From Acidimicrobiia bacterium (GTDB taxonomy: Bacteria; Actinomycetota; Acidimicrobiia; Acidimicrobiales; JANYDT01), in assembly GCA_025359845.1 (NCBI GenBank), contig JANYDT010000056.1, positions 1 to 57,403 on the forward strand: 57,403 bases of DNA, written 5' to 3'. The notes under the pieces are model-generated. The model did not search any database and was not told the DNA's origin. It was given only the letters and a program-made list of their open reading frames with translations. Numbering within the stretch: position 1 is the stretch's first letter; the number at the start of each line of letters is the position of its first letter. The position numbers and the translations under genes were made by a program. Below, in pieces: positions 47,331 through 57,403 of this stretch.

Positions 47331-48116
47331 TCAGCGGTGGATCAGCAGGTTTTCTTGGGCCAGTACGGCGCCGAGTCGTCCGCTCTCGTTGCGCATCGTG
47401 CCGTCGTAGAGCCCGCGGATGCTGGTGGCCTTCTTGGGCCACATGTGGAGCAGAACCCATTCGTCGGCGCGAATCGGTTCGTGAAACCACATGGCGTGGT
47501 CAAGGCTCGGACCGCCGTTGCCCACTTTTCCCGTCATGCGACCGAAGCCCGATCCAAGATCGGATAGGTAAGTCAGGGCGCATGCATGGGTGAGCGAATC
47601 GGCTGGCAAGGGACTCGCAGCTCGCGTCCAGACGCAATCCGTGAAGAGTTGGCGTCCGTCGACGACCTCGCTGATGGTGACCTCGCGAACTTCCACGAGC
47701 CGATCGATCGCGTACGGAGGGCATTTGTCCGGTGGTGCTACTTCGCTCGGTGGCATGGCGTCGAGCGTCGAAACGGCGTCGGTGCTGTGAAACGACGCCA
47801 ACATCGAGAAGATCACCTCCCCGTCTTGTATCGCGGACACGTGGCGGGCCGAGAACGAGCGGCCGTCGCGGTCGCGGTCGACATGCAAGATGACCGGGCG
47901 GTCGGTCAGCCCTGGCCGAAGAAAGTAGCCGTGCAAGGAGTGCGGGAGCCGCTCGGGTTCGACGGTGAGCCCAGCCGCCATGAGCGCTTGACCGGCGACC
48001 TGACCGCCGTAGAGGGCCTTGCGGTCCGAAGCCGAGGAAGGGATGGTGCCGCGGTACAGGTTGCGGTCGATCTGCTCGAGGGCGAGCACGGCGGCGAGGT
48101 CATCGGAAGCGGTCAC
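47331..48116 (-). CDS. Acyl-CoA thioesterase II (TesB-like)
   Basis: Double-hotdog thioesterase of 261 residues. The N-terminal ALYGGQVAGQALMAAGLTV and SLHGYFLRPG motifs and the later LDHAMWFHEP and SRHA-type (SARHVSAIQDG) segments are characteristic of TesB/ACOT8. These hydrolyse acyl-CoA to acid and CoA. GTG 48116 is the start and overlaps the 3' end of the upstream broken amidohydrolase by 17 bases. It fits a CoA-dependent degradation region. Confidence 0.9.
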   Translation of the reverse strand: MTASDDLAAVLALEQIDRNLYRGTIPSSASDRKALYGGQVAGQALMAAGLTVEPERLPHSLHGYFLRPGLTDRPVILHVDRDRDGRSFSARHVSAIQDGEVIFSMLASFHSTDAVSTLDAMPPSEVAPPDKCPPYAIDRLVEVREVTISEVVDGRQLFTDCVWTRAASPLPADSLTHACALTYLSDLGSGFGRMTGKVGNGGPSLDHAMWFHEPIRADEWVLLHMWPKKATSIRGLYDGTMRNESGRLGAVLAQENLLIHR

Positions 48117-49619
48117 GACCCATCCTCTCGCGTCGGTAGCGGCTTCGGCGGCCTTTACGTAGCAGTGGGGCGCGTCCGTGCGCGTCCTTCCTGCTACATG
48201 AACGGCGGCGGTCTGCTCCGCGTCCGGCGGCTACGAGGCCGGCGAGGTCGCGTTCAAAGGCTTGCCCCACCTCGTTGGCATCAACCGGTTCGGCCGCTCG
48301 GTTGAATCCGGCCCGCTTGTCGAAATGCTCGACGAGGCTTGGCGCGACGGTGTGCGTTTGCACCAGCACTTCTGAAGCGGACGGACCGATGCGGTCAGAG
48401 ACCTCGCTCAGATGGGTCCGGTCGAGGCTATAGAAATCGATAGCGTTCTCGCCGAGGATCATGCGCGCATCGGGCTCAGAAACACCTGCAAACGCTACCT
48501 GGATCCATGCTTTGGTGTTCGGCCACGTGCCCTCGTGATGCGGATAGTCCATCCCGAACATCATCTTGTGGACGCCGATCTCGTTGCGCATCGCCACCTC
48601 CGCCAAGTGGATGGACGAAGGCGACACCGCACAGTGCCGCTCGAAGTATTCGCTCGGCGTCATCGACATCGACGACTTCATCTGTGTCGCGAGTTGGTCG
48701 AGAGTCGACAGCATGGTCGGCACCCAGTCAGCTCGGATTTCGGTAGTGCCAGCTTCAAGGTGCGATGGTGGTCGAACGCGCCGCCGAGCATCAACTGCCA
48801 CATGACTTGGCGGGGCCCGATCTCGAGCCGGAAAGGCGACTCCTCCGACGAGTCGAGTTGCTGGCGCAGCATCGTCTGAATCTGTCGTTGATCCATCTCG
48901 CGGATATTGCCCAACGACTTGGCCATGAGATCGAAGAAGGCATAAACCATCCCCTGCGGCTGACCCCAGCCGGCGTGGACCGAGAGGACGAGACCGAGAT
49001 CGGCACAAGCCGCCCAATAGGGCTCGTAATAGGAGTCATACAGCGGGGGCAGCGCGGAGTCGGCGACGATGCCGGGCACGCCGACCGACACGAAGCCGTT
49101 GGCGGCCAGCCACTCCAATTCCTTGACCTAGGCTGCGATGTCGTGACACGGACCGGGCTCGGCCACGCCTACGAGGCGGCCGCCGGACGCAGCCATGAAG
49201 TCGGCGAGCCATCGGTGGTAGGCCCGAACCCCGGCCCAGCGCAACTCGGCTGGGTGTTTGCGGTTGGCTACGCCGTACCAAAGCGGCGGGGCCGCCTGGG
49301 TGCCGGAATGCACGATCTTACTTGCGCAACCCTCGGCGTCCATCTGCCGTAGACGGACTGCGATGTCATATGAACCCGCCTCCCCGCCGTCGGCCATGGC
49401 GCCGCGATCGTCGAAGACGGCGGCGGCTTCGGGCTTCGGGTGGGCCGGTCCGGCGATCCGTTCCTTGTATTCGAGTTCCTCCCCCAGCAGAGCATCGAGG
49501 GCGGCGTGATACTTCGACTCGAGGTAAGGCCGGTAGGTCTCCAGGGGTCCGGCGGCGTGGCCGTCGCCGGACACCACAATTAGTCGATTGCCCAAAGCAG
49601 CACGCTCCGGTTCGATCAT
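48100..49619 (-). pseudogene. Amidohydrolase_2 paralogue, broken by stop and frameshift
   Basis: This homologue of the intact gene at 45919 begins IEPERAALGNRLIVVSGDGHAAGPLE at ATG 49619. An in-frame TAG at 49128-49130 replaces a residue before VKELEWLAANGF. Downstream, near 48746, one base is missing in CTGGCACTACCG. The proper continuation TEIRADWVPTML ... FGMDYPHHEGTWPNT is in another frame and runs to 48100 with an unusual basic tail. Two independent lesions of different kinds indicate true decay. Confidence 0.82.
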
Positions 49620-49856
49620 GCGGCTACGGTGCAGTCGCGTCGATGCCAATCGTAGATCAACAGCGTTTAATTCGCAATGAAAGGCTCGTTTAGTGGACGC
49701 TCGCGAAAGTTCCAACGCCATCTCGGCGGCCCTCGCCGCCGAATGGCTTCGTCCTCGTCCTAGCGGTTGGGTCCGGCAAGCGCGTCGTCCTGCGTCCTCG
49801 CCCTCGACGCCCAGGACTCGCCAATACGGCACCGTTACTTCCGCGAGCGCCCACTA

Positions 49857-51340
49857 GTGTCGGCCGGCAAGGAGGCCGCGCTGGCGCCTGCGACCCCAAC
49901 AGCACGAGCTCTCCGGTCGCGGTTCGAAGGATTTCTGGAGGATGCAAAGACGATCAAAATCACCGGTCCGATTCACGGCGGGACACATGGCTGGCCCTAC
50001 GCGGCAGCCATCGTCGACCTGGCCGACCAAGGGTATATCGAGGAGGAGTATTTCTTCGAAGGAGCCGCGCCTTCCTATCGACCGGTGGGTGACTTCGGCA
50101 TCGACGGCCGATGGACGGCCGAACGCGCGGGCGAGACGGTGTTCAAAACTCGCGCCGTCGTGCGCCGCCCCCGCGATCCGGCCGCTTCAACGGCACTGTC
50201 ATAGTCGAGTGGAACAACGTGTCGGCCGGCTCCGAGATCTTTGAAGGCGGCGACACGGCGGTGATCTTCGATGAGGGCTTCGCGTACGTTGGAGTCAGCG
50301 CGCAGCGAGTCGGTGTCCACGGGTTCGATGCCTACCCCCAAGGCCTGCGGGCGTGGGACCCCGAACGCTACGAGAGCCTCCACATACAAGACGATTCGTT
50401 GTCGTACGGCATCTTCACCCGGGTCGCGCAGGCGTTTGCGACCGGGCGTCCGAGGGCACCGATCGATCCCCTCGGCGGTCTCGAAGTTCGTACACTCCTG
50501 GCCATCGGCGGCTCGCAGTCAGCCAGTCGCCGTGTCACCTACATCAACGCGGTTCAGCCGGTTGAGCGCGTGTTCGGCGGATTCGTGGCGTTCACGTGGT
50601 TCGGGAGCGGCTCCAGCCTCGACGACCCGTCGCCGATCGACCTCAACGCCGGCGGTCTCGCCGCCCTCGCGAGATACCCGACGCGGATACGAGACGATCT
50701 CGACGTGCCCGTCATCGTGGTCAACTCCGAGTGCGAGACGCTGTCGTGCGCCCCGGTCCGCCAACCCGACACCGACCGATTTCGCTTTTGGGAAGTGGCC
50801 GGGGCTCCGCACGGACCCCGCCTCCACATGGAACGCATTGCGGGGAAGATGAAACGCGACGGCGCAAGTCTGCCTGGCGAGTTCGACTGGGACTCCCTTG
50901 GCCCGGTTCCGTGGGCGCCCGTCCTCGACGCCGCTATCGCCCATCTCCAAGCCTGGAGCAAGGGTGGCCCGCCTCCGCCCAGCCAACCGCTCATCGAACT
51001 CGAAGGCGAGCCTCTGCGAATCGGCCGAGACGCCGACGGCAACGCGCGCGGCGGGGTGCGCGTCCCGGAGCAGCAAGTCACGCTCTCTCGCAACATCGGC
51101 GCGTTTGAGGAGCCGGGCGCGGCCGGCCTTATGGGATCATGGTCGCCTCTTGCGGTCGAGGTTCTAAGGGCTCGGTATCGCGATCAGGCTGAGTTCATCA
51201 CCCAGTTCGAGTCGGCCGCTCGGGCCGCGGTCGCCGGTGGTGTTCTACGGCCGCGCGATGCCGCCGACTCGATCGAACGGGCCAAGGAGAGGGCCCAGGA
51301 CTCGCCAGAAACGCGCAACTTATTACGGGGCAGACCCTAA
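49857..51340 (+). pseudogene. Alpha/beta-hydrolase-domain protein (Abhydrolase_10-like), frameshifted
   Basis: Frame 3 encodes TGPIHGGTHGWPYAAAIVDLADQGYIEEEYFFEG, a family-typical start, up to VRRPRDPA near 50175. The sequence then continues in frame 2 as GRFNGTVIVEWNNVSAG to 51340. One C appears to be missing in CCGGCCGC. Nucleophile region: LLAIGGSQSASR; a C-terminal His lies in EVAGAPHG. The start is unclear: GTG 49857 is the first reasonable codon, and residues before FLEDAKTIKITGP may not be real. If repaired it would be a secreted-type or cytosolic esterase of about 490 residues. Confidence 0.72.
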
Positions 51341-51360
51341 CCATCCAGAATTACGCGAAA

Positions 51361-51382
51361 CGGGCGCCCTCGCGGGCGCCCG
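51361..51382. terminator. Strong GC hairpin between convergent genes
   Basis: CGGGCGCCC-TCGC-GGGCGCCCG is a perfect 9-bp stem with a 4-base loop. It lies between the stop of the plus-strand hydrolase (51340) and the stop of groEL on the minus strand (51403), and probably ends transcription in both directions. Confidence 0.8.
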
Positions 51383-51402
51383 TTGCAAAACTTGTTGGCG
51401 AC

Positions 51403-53049
<1,647 letters not shown>

Positions 53050-53076
53050 TTAGCACTCTTAGTGGACGAGTGCCAA
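53050..53076 (-). promoter_or_regulatory. CIRCE operator (HrcA site) upstream of groEL
   Basis: TTAGCACTC, nine bases, GAGTGCCAA: an almost perfect match to the CIRCE consensus (TTAGCACTC-N9-GAGTGCTAA). It lies 22 bp upstream of the groEL start. HrcA binding here should repress groEL outside heat stress. Confidence 0.92.
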
Positions 53077-53098
53077 CATACACGCACTTCGGGGGGTG

Positions 53099-53125
53099 TT
53101 GGCAATCTCGACCCGAGAGTGCCAA
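53099..53125 (-). promoter_or_regulatory. Second CIRCE-like operator upstream of groEL
   Basis: TTGGCAATC, nine bases, GAGTGCCAA, with one mismatch between arms. It begins 22 bp beyond the first CIRCE, and the two centres are about 49 bp apart. A paired operator suggests cooperative HrcA binding. Confidence 0.75.
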
Positions 53126-53137
53126 CTTCGCTCTCTT

Positions 53138-53515
53138 TTAGCCCTTCGCGGCGAGGCGGACCCGGGCGTTGGCTGAGCGTTCGATGAGGTAGTCGGGCAC
53201 ACCGAACGCGTTGGATGAGGTCTTCGCGCCGCCGTCACCGGCCGCCGCCTCTGCCGAACCGGCGCCGGCCCCGGCGGTTTTGGCGCCGCCTGACGCCTTC
53301 TCGAGCAGTTCCTCGGGGGTGGAGAGCTTGCCGCGCCCGATCTGGCCCAGCCGAGGGCCGCTGTCGAAATGCACCCAATACCGGATCCACTGGAGTCCGT
53401 TCACGAACACGACCTTGCCGGTCGAACCGGAGGGCATGGATGTGATGTCTTCGGTTAGCACCACTCGGGTGCCCACCTTCAGCAGATCGGATGCAGGAGC
53501 GGTTTTGGCGGCCAT
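53138..53515 (-). CDS. Small KOW-like domain protein
   Basis: This 125-residue protein contains a KOW/SH3-like strand set: VGTRVVLTEDITSMPSGSTG, KVVFVNGLQWIRYWVHFDSG. A linker rich in Ala and Gly and a short C-terminal helix (FGVPDYLIERSANARVRL) follow. ATG 53515 is chosen because the longer frame would run into the tRNA gene. It sits between groEL and tRNA-Pro. Function unknown; the KOW-like part could bind RNA or protein. Confidence 0.65.
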   Translation of the reverse strand: MAAKTAPASDLLKVGTRVVLTEDITSMPSGSTGKVVFVNGLQWIRYWVHFDSGPRLGQIGRGKLSTPEELLEKASGGAKTAGAGAGSAEAAAGDGGAKTSSNAFGVPDYLIERSANARVRLAAKG

Positions 53516-53559
53516 CGGAATCGGGAGCGTAGTTGACCGCTTGACGAGGACGGCAATGG

Positions 53560-53633
53560 TCGGGAAGGCGGGATTTGAACCCGCGGCCTCCACGTCCCGA
53601 ACGTGGCGCGCTGCCAAGCTGCGCTACTTCCCG
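53560..53633 (-). tRNA. tRNA-Pro(CGG)
   Basis: The minus strand folds as a full cloverleaf: acceptor CGGGAAG/CTTCCCG, D-arm GCGCAGCTTGGCAGCGC, anticodon stem CCACG/CGTGG with loop TTCGGGA (anticodon CGG), and T-arm GCGGG-TTCAAAT-CCCGC, discriminator A. 74 bases; CCA is not encoded. Confidence 0.97.
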
Positions 53634-53663
53634 TAGGAGCTTGCGCCCCAGCATATTCCAACC

Positions 53664-54113
53664 TTAGCGCGCGGTGGAGTCGGGCGTGGCCCGATAATTC
53701 AGATCGGCGTCGCCCGGCTGCTCGCGATCCACGTACTCCCCGCCGCTCAGCAGCGCATCGACGGCCTTACGGACCCTGAGCGGATCGAGGGGTTTGACCA
53801 TGAAACCCTCTGCTTTTGACTGGCGAGCCAGGTAGACATCGGCTTGGCGGTCGAGCAGCAGCAAGACCGGGACGTGGGGCAGCCGGCCCCCGGACTCTTC
53901 GTTGTGCAATTCGAGGCACGTGGCCACTGCGCCCATATTGCCAATCTGGAAGTCGAGCACGACCAGGTCAGGGGTCTGCTCCTGAACCGCGGCGGCTACC
54001 GCCCGGCCGGCCACGAGACTGCGTACCGAAGTCGTGCCCGGGAGAGCCGACCGAATTTCTTCATGCACCCACGGTGCGTCGCTTGCGATCAGTACGTGGG
54101 CCACGACCCGCAA
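53664..54113 (-). CDS. Response-regulator receiver-domain protein
   Basis: A single receiver domain of about 149 residues. DLVVLDFQIGNMG holds the phospho-acceptor Asp, VPVLLLLDR is strand 4 and GFMVKPLDP holds the conserved Lys. There is no output domain, so it would work through protein contacts. TTG 54113 or GTG 54104 could be the start; either overlaps the end of the ArsA-type gene by about 45-50 bases. No histidine kinase is nearby. Confidence 0.75.
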   Translation of the reverse strand: MRVVAHVLIASDAPWVHEEIRSALPGTTSVRSLVAGRAVAAAVQEQTPDLVVLDFQIGNMGAVATCLELHNEESGGRLPHVPVLLLLDRQADVYLARQSKAEGFMVKPLDPLRVRKAVDALLSGGEYVDREQPGDADLNYRATPDSTAR

Positions 54114-55161
54114 CGTTAGGCGCGACAGTCAGCTGAGCCGCCATCCACACCAGTGCGTCGAAGTCGTGCAAGTCGGTACCGCGATCAGTCACTGCCGTTA
54201 TTGGGCCGAGCGCGTTGAGGGCGGCCCGCTGAAGTGCCGCCTCGGCGTTGAGCCGCCGAGCGTTCTCAACGAACGGGGCCACGTCGGCTGCGACCATTCC
54301 CCCCGGCAAGGGCTCGAAAGTCGGGGTTATCCGATTGGCAATAACGGCGCTCACCGAGATGCCCGAATCGGCGAGCCGATCAGCGAAGAAACGGGCTTCG
54401 GTGATGGCCTCCTGGCGGGCCGAAGTGACAAGCACCCAGGCGGTTTTGGGGGCGTGGAGAAGTTCCAGGACGTCCTGACTGCGGGCGCGGAACCCGGCCT
54501 CCATCCCTTCGAACGCGTGGAAAAACTCGATGGCATCGGCAATCACATCGCCGCCCACCACCTTGCCGACGCTACGCAGGAGCGTCTGGGTCGCGGCATT
54601 GACCAGGCGGAGTTTGCTTGGGGCCATGAAGAGGCGAAACAGGCGGTTGTCGAGCAGGCGCACGAGCCGGCGCGGCGCGGTGAGCATGTCGAGCGCGTTG
54701 CGGGTTGGAGGCGTGTCGACGATCACCAAGTCGAACCGCGGATCGTTGGTCAGCTCAAACAAACGCTCTGTCGCCATATACTCCTGAGTGCCCCCGAGCC
54801 CGCCGGAAATGTTGCGATAGAACCGGTTGGCCAGGATGCGATCGGCCTGGGCTTCGGAATGGGCATATCGCCGCACACTGTCGTCGAAGGTCTCACGAGC
54901 GTCCAGCATGCACGCCCAGAGTTCACCGCCCTCGGTTCCCACGAGGTTGTCGACCGGCACCGGATGCGGCTCGTTCTGGAGCGTGTCGAGCCCCAGAGCA
55001 TCGGCCAGCCGACGAGCCGGATCGATTGTGACCAAGGCCACCCGACGCCCTTCTCGAGCGCCGATCACGCCCAACGCCGCCGCCACCGTGGTTTTACCGA
55101 CCCCTCCTGTGCCGCAGCAGACCACAACGTCTGACTTCCGGAGTACGGGTACCAAAGTCAT
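54061..55161 (-). CDS. ArsA/Get3-type ATPase (second of pair)
   Basis: This 366-residue P-loop ATPase has a deviant Walker A CCGTGGVGKTTVAAALG, switch I TIDPARRLADALG, Walker B FDLVIVDTPPTRNALDML and a C-terminal adenine region (VIANRITP). The family drives arsenite export (ArsA) or membrane-protein targeting (Get3). Actinobacteria carry a conserved pair, Rv3679/Rv3680 in M. tuberculosis, thought to act on anions or glycerol/lipid stress rather than arsenic. ATG 55161 overlaps the first ATPase stop (ATGA). No arsenite pump is nearby. Confidence 0.88.
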   Translation of the reverse strand: MTLVPVLRKSDVVVCCGTGGVGKTTVAAALGVIGAREGRRVALVTIDPARRLADALGLDTLQNEPHPVPVDNLVGTEGGELWACMLDARETFDDSVRRYAHSEAQADRILANRFYRNISGGLGGTQEYMATERLFELTNDPRFDLVIVDTPPTRNALDMLTAPRRLVRLLDNRLFRLFMAPSKLRLVNAATQTLLRSVGKVVGGDVIADAIEFFHAFEGMEAGFRARSQDVLELLHAPKTAWVLVTSARQEAITEARFFADRLADSGISVSAVIANRITPTFEPLPGGMVAADVAPFVENARRLNAEAALQRAALNALGPITAVTDRGTDLHDFDALVWMAAQLTVAPNVAGRGPRTDRKRRTVGA

Positions 55162-56024
55162 GACAGACACTCGATCAACCCACCGAGCGTGAATACCGGA
55201 AGCGCCGGCAACCCGACGACCAGGTACTCCGACAACCTCGCGATCTGTAGGCGTTGCGCCCGCACCCGACCGAGCGTGAAGTTGGTGGCGGCCGTCAACG
55301 CCGCCCACTGGTTTCGGTCGAGGTCGGCCTCGGGGAGACTCAGTGCTTCGAGTTCCGCGCCTTGGGCAATCTGGTTCACGAACACCCCGGCCACGCGCAC
55401 ACCGACCTGGTCACGCAGGGCGATTGCGGTTTCGAGGGTCTCATTCACCGGCGTCTCCTCGGGCAGTGAGACCAATGCCACACAACAGAGGACGGGATCG
55501 TGCAGGAGCGTCAGCACGTCCTCGGCTTGGACCCTTACCGGGCCCCCGCGCACGGCATCGAGGAGACCTTGAGGCGATCGCAGCAACGAGACGCCGTGTC
55601 CCGACGCGGGGCTGTCGACAATCACCAGATCACTATCGCCCGCGAGGGCGAGCTGTTTGACTTTGCCCAGGACGAGCAGGTCGCGCAGGCCCGGCGCGCC
55701 GCTGGCAATCACTTCGAGGGCGCCGCTCTCGGCCAATCGTTTCGAGAATCGTTGGAGGCCGTGATCGTTCAGGTACTCGACGAGCGCCCGATCGGCCGCG
55801 ATCGATCGGGCCGTGAGGCCATCGGCCAGGGTGATGGGTTCAAAGCCCAACGGCTCGTCATGACCGAACATGGCGCCCAGCCCCGGGCGTCCCTCGATGT
55901 CGACCAGAGCGACCCTTCGACCTTGGCGTCGGGCCCACTCGGCCAAAACTGCGGCTACCGTAGTCTTGCCGACTCCGCCCTTTCCAGCGACGATGAGCAG
56001 TCGGGTGTCCCCCAAATCGATCAT
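55158..56024 (-). CDS. ArsA/Get3-type ATPase (first of pair)
   Basis: Begins IDLGDTRLLIVAGKGGVGKTTVAAVLAEW: a classic deviant Walker A (KGGVGKTT). DIEGRPGLGAMFG follows, then Walker B DLVIVDSPASGHGVSLL. 288 residues. It is coupled with the second ATPase and probably forms a heterodimer, as in mycobacterial Rv3679/Rv3680. ATG 56024 shares the CATG palindrome with the divergent NfeD start; TTG 56015 is an alternative. Confidence 0.88.
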   Translation of the reverse strand: MIDLGDTRLLIVAGKGGVGKTTVAAVLAEWARRQGRRVALVDIEGRPGLGAMFGHDEPLGFEPITLADGLTARSIAADRALVEYLNDHGLQRFSKRLAESGALEVIASGAPGLRDLLVLGKVKQLALAGDSDLVIVDSPASGHGVSLLRSPQGLLDAVRGGPVRVQAEDVLTLLHDPVLCCVALVSLPEETPVNETLETAIALRDQVGVRVAGVFVNQIAQGAELEALSLPEADLDRNQWAALTAATNFTLGRVRAQRLQIARLSEYLVVGLPALPVFTLGGLIECLS

Positions 56025-57285
56025 GCGCCCTCGCCTCCGCACATTACTCACCCTTCTCCTCCTAGGCGCCACCATTCTCGGCCTTGGCGCCGGATCACGC
56101 GCCCGCGCCGATCAACGACCGGCGAAGTTCGTCGACGTGATTCAGGTCCGTGGCTACATCGATCCGGTCACCGTTTCGTTCATCCGTCGGTCGATCGAGG
56201 CCTCGGTGCGTGACAAGGCCGAAGCCATCGTGATCCAACTCGACTCGTCGGGGGCGCTGCTCTCGCAAACCGCCCTCGACACTCTCGAATTCCGGCTTAA
56301 ACACGAAACGCGGGTCCCGGTGATCGTCTGGGTCGGCGAAGCCGGGGCTCGGGCTACTCACGGTGCGGTGCGGTTGGTGCGCGCCGCGCAGCTGGTCGGC
56401 GTCGCGCCCGGTACCCACATCGGCCAGTCGACGCCGGCCATCGCCGGCACCGATCCACTCCAGTTCAAGACCATCAACGCGAAACAGGCACTCGCCGACG
56501 GGACCGCGCAGCTCAACTCTCCCATTTTGGGCCTCCTCGTGGCCGAACTCGACGGCCGCACGGTCAACGGAAAGGTGCTCCATACGGCCAAGGCCGTGGT
56601 CACTAACGGCAAGCCGAGCCTTTCTCCCTACGGCGTGCGTTTCGCGAGGCTCACGACTTTCGACCAGCTCCTGCACACTGTCACGAACCCCACGGTCGCC
56701 TACCTCCTTCTGACGATTGCCTTGGCCCTGTTCATCTTCGAATTTTATACGGGGGGAATCGGCGTTGCCGCGGCGGTGGGGTTGGGATCATTCGTCTTCG
56801 CCGCTTACGGACTTGGCCTCCTGCCTACTAGGGGCTGGGCGATCGCGTTGATAGCGCTGGCCGGATTTGGTTTCGCCGTCGATGTGCAAGCCGGAGTACC
56901 TCGATTTTGGACGGCGGTGGCAACTGCTGCATTCGTCGGGGGATCGCTGACGCTCTACCACGGTGATGTGCGCGTCCCTCTGTATTGGATCGCCGCGATG
57001 TCGATCATGTTGGTGCTGTTCATGGTGAACGGCATGCCGTCGATGGTGCGGACCCGCTTCGCCACACCGACAGTCGGCCGAGAGTCGATGATCGGTGCGA
57101 TCGGCACCGCTCGCGACGCGGTTGGCCCTGAAGGCGTCGTGATGGTCGGCGACGCCCCGTGGCGGGCCCGAACGAATCGAGCCACGCCGATCCCCGCCGG
57201 CGACCCGATCAAAGTCGTCGCCATCGATGGACTGCTGCTCGAGGTCGAACCACTAGAGGGCGCGGCCAAAGACGCCGGGCACTAG
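56023..57285 (+). CDS. NfeD-family membrane protein (ClpP-class, serine-protease-like)
   Basis: A signal or anchor helix (LRTLLTLLLLGATILGLGAG) is followed by a ClpP-like domain (about 35-195: IQVRGYIDPVTVSFIRRSI, QLDSSGALLSQT). Four membrane segments follow, then a C-terminal OB-like NfeD domain (IGAIGTARDAVGPEGVVMV ... VVAIDGLLLEVEP). NfeD proteins work with stomatin/SPFH proteins in membrane quality control. The position of the usual catalytic Ser (GNAAS-like loop) reads ARATHGAV, so protease activity is doubtful. The stop codon TAG is created at the IS630 target site, so a few C-terminal residues may be lost. 420 residues. Confidence 0.83.
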   Translation: MRPRLRTLLTLLLLGATILGLGAGSRARADQRPAKFVDVIQVRGYIDPVTVSFIRRSIEASVRDKAEAIVIQLDSSGALLSQTALDTLEFRLKHETRVPVIVWVGEAGARATHGAVRLVRAAQLVGVAPGTHIGQSTPAIAGTDPLQFKTINAKQALADGTAQLNSPILGLLVAELDGRTVNGKVLHTAKAVVTNGKPSLSPYGVRFARLTTFDQLLHTVTNPTVAYLLLTIALALFIFEFYTGGIGVAAAVGLGSFVFAAYGLGLLPTRGWAIALIALAGFGFAVDVQAGVPRFWTAVATAAFVGGSLTLYHGDVRVPLYWIAAMSIMLVLFMVNGMPSMVRTRFATPTVGRESMIGAIGTARDAVGPEGVVMVGDAPWRARTNRATPIPAGDPIKVVAIDGLLLEVEPLEGAAKDAGH

Positions 57286-57403
57286 TGCACCGTCGTGTAA
57301 GTAACGCGCGCGTCGCAGGTCATGCTATTTCATGCTACCAGAGGGTCGGCGGCGTAAGTCCATTTGAACGGACCGGCCGTCGCGTCATAGTCGATGACGA
57401 ACT
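57283..57403 (-). mobile_element. IS630-family element, second copy (partial, inverted)
   Basis: TA at 57283-57284, then GTGCACCGTCG..., the same terminus as at the window start but inverted. 119 of 121 bases match 20-140 in reverse complement. The element runs off the window. The CDS ending just before it uses the TAG of the target site as its stop. Confidence 0.85.
57330..57403 (-). CDS. IS630-family transposase, C-terminal fragment (second copy)
   Basis: Reverse frame from the window edge to TGA (57330-57332) encodes FVIDYDATAGPFKWTY ... DPLVA, identical over the visible part to the fragment at 1-93. The rest lies off the window. Confidence 0.85.
   Translation of the reverse strand, partial: FVIDYDATAGPFKWTYAADPLVA

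Noticed and set aside
53516..53617. Upstream extension of the KOW-like protein
   Set aside because: It overlaps the tRNA-Pro gene; a start at 53515 is sufficient.
55870..56022. Upstream extension of nfeD
   Set aside because: It is antisense to the ATPase gene, and the signal helix must be near the N-terminus.

Overview
The window is high-GC, gene-dense actinobacterial DNA. An F420-dependent luciferase-like oxidoreductase, a pair of ArsA-type ATPases, a double-cyclase/ATPase/TPR protein, GroEL under CIRCE control and a PxKF-type surface protein point to Actinobacteria. An Acidimicrobiia-like lineage is the best guess, by inference only. Both ends of the window lie inside copies of one IS630-family element in inverted orientation (119 of 121 bases identical). 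They may therefore be repeat-induced contig ends rather than the ends of one mobile unit. No gene-free stretch exceeds 300 bases.

Layout. 1-1.6 kb: an IS end, then an IS-truncated extracellular domain protein and a membrane-anchored TIR protein. 1.8-7.5 kb: a cytidylate-kinase-like protein and a tightly overlapping HD / cNMP-binding / transporter-HEAT operon. 7.6-16.6 kb: two very large minus-strand genes, a secreted C25-like peptidase with a pentapeptide minisatellite and a class III cyclase-ATPase-TPR protein. 16.6-19.3 kb: an esterase and a Baeyer-Villiger monooxygenase that could act in sequence on ketones. 19.4-26.5 kb: the most interesting locus, a five-gene minus-strand operon. It holds a transcription-factor-like protein, an unknown coiled-coil protein, a P-loop-less relative of BREX ATPases, a BrxD-like ATPase and an SF2 helicase. 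A small divergent gene faces it across a perfect 14-bp palindrome. It resembles the brxD-brxHI part of BREX without methylase or PglZ and may be an undescribed defence or DNA-stress system.

26.5-51.3 kb: a catabolic region (SDR, LLM oxidoreductase, branched-chain amino-acid type ABC transporters, CoA ligase, hydrolases, amidohydrolases, amidase, thioesterase), interrupted by intact housekeeping proS. Many genes here are broken by single-base frameshifts, in-frame stops or a fusion junction. Each of the broken LivHMG and amidohydrolase genes has an intact paralogue in the window. 51.4-57.3 kb: groEL with two CIRCE operators, a small KOW-like protein, tRNA-Pro(CGG), a receiver-domain protein, two ArsA-type ATPases and an NfeD-family membrane protein whose start codon overlaps that of the divergent ATPase.

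All family assignments come from reading motifs in the translated sequence. No database search was run.
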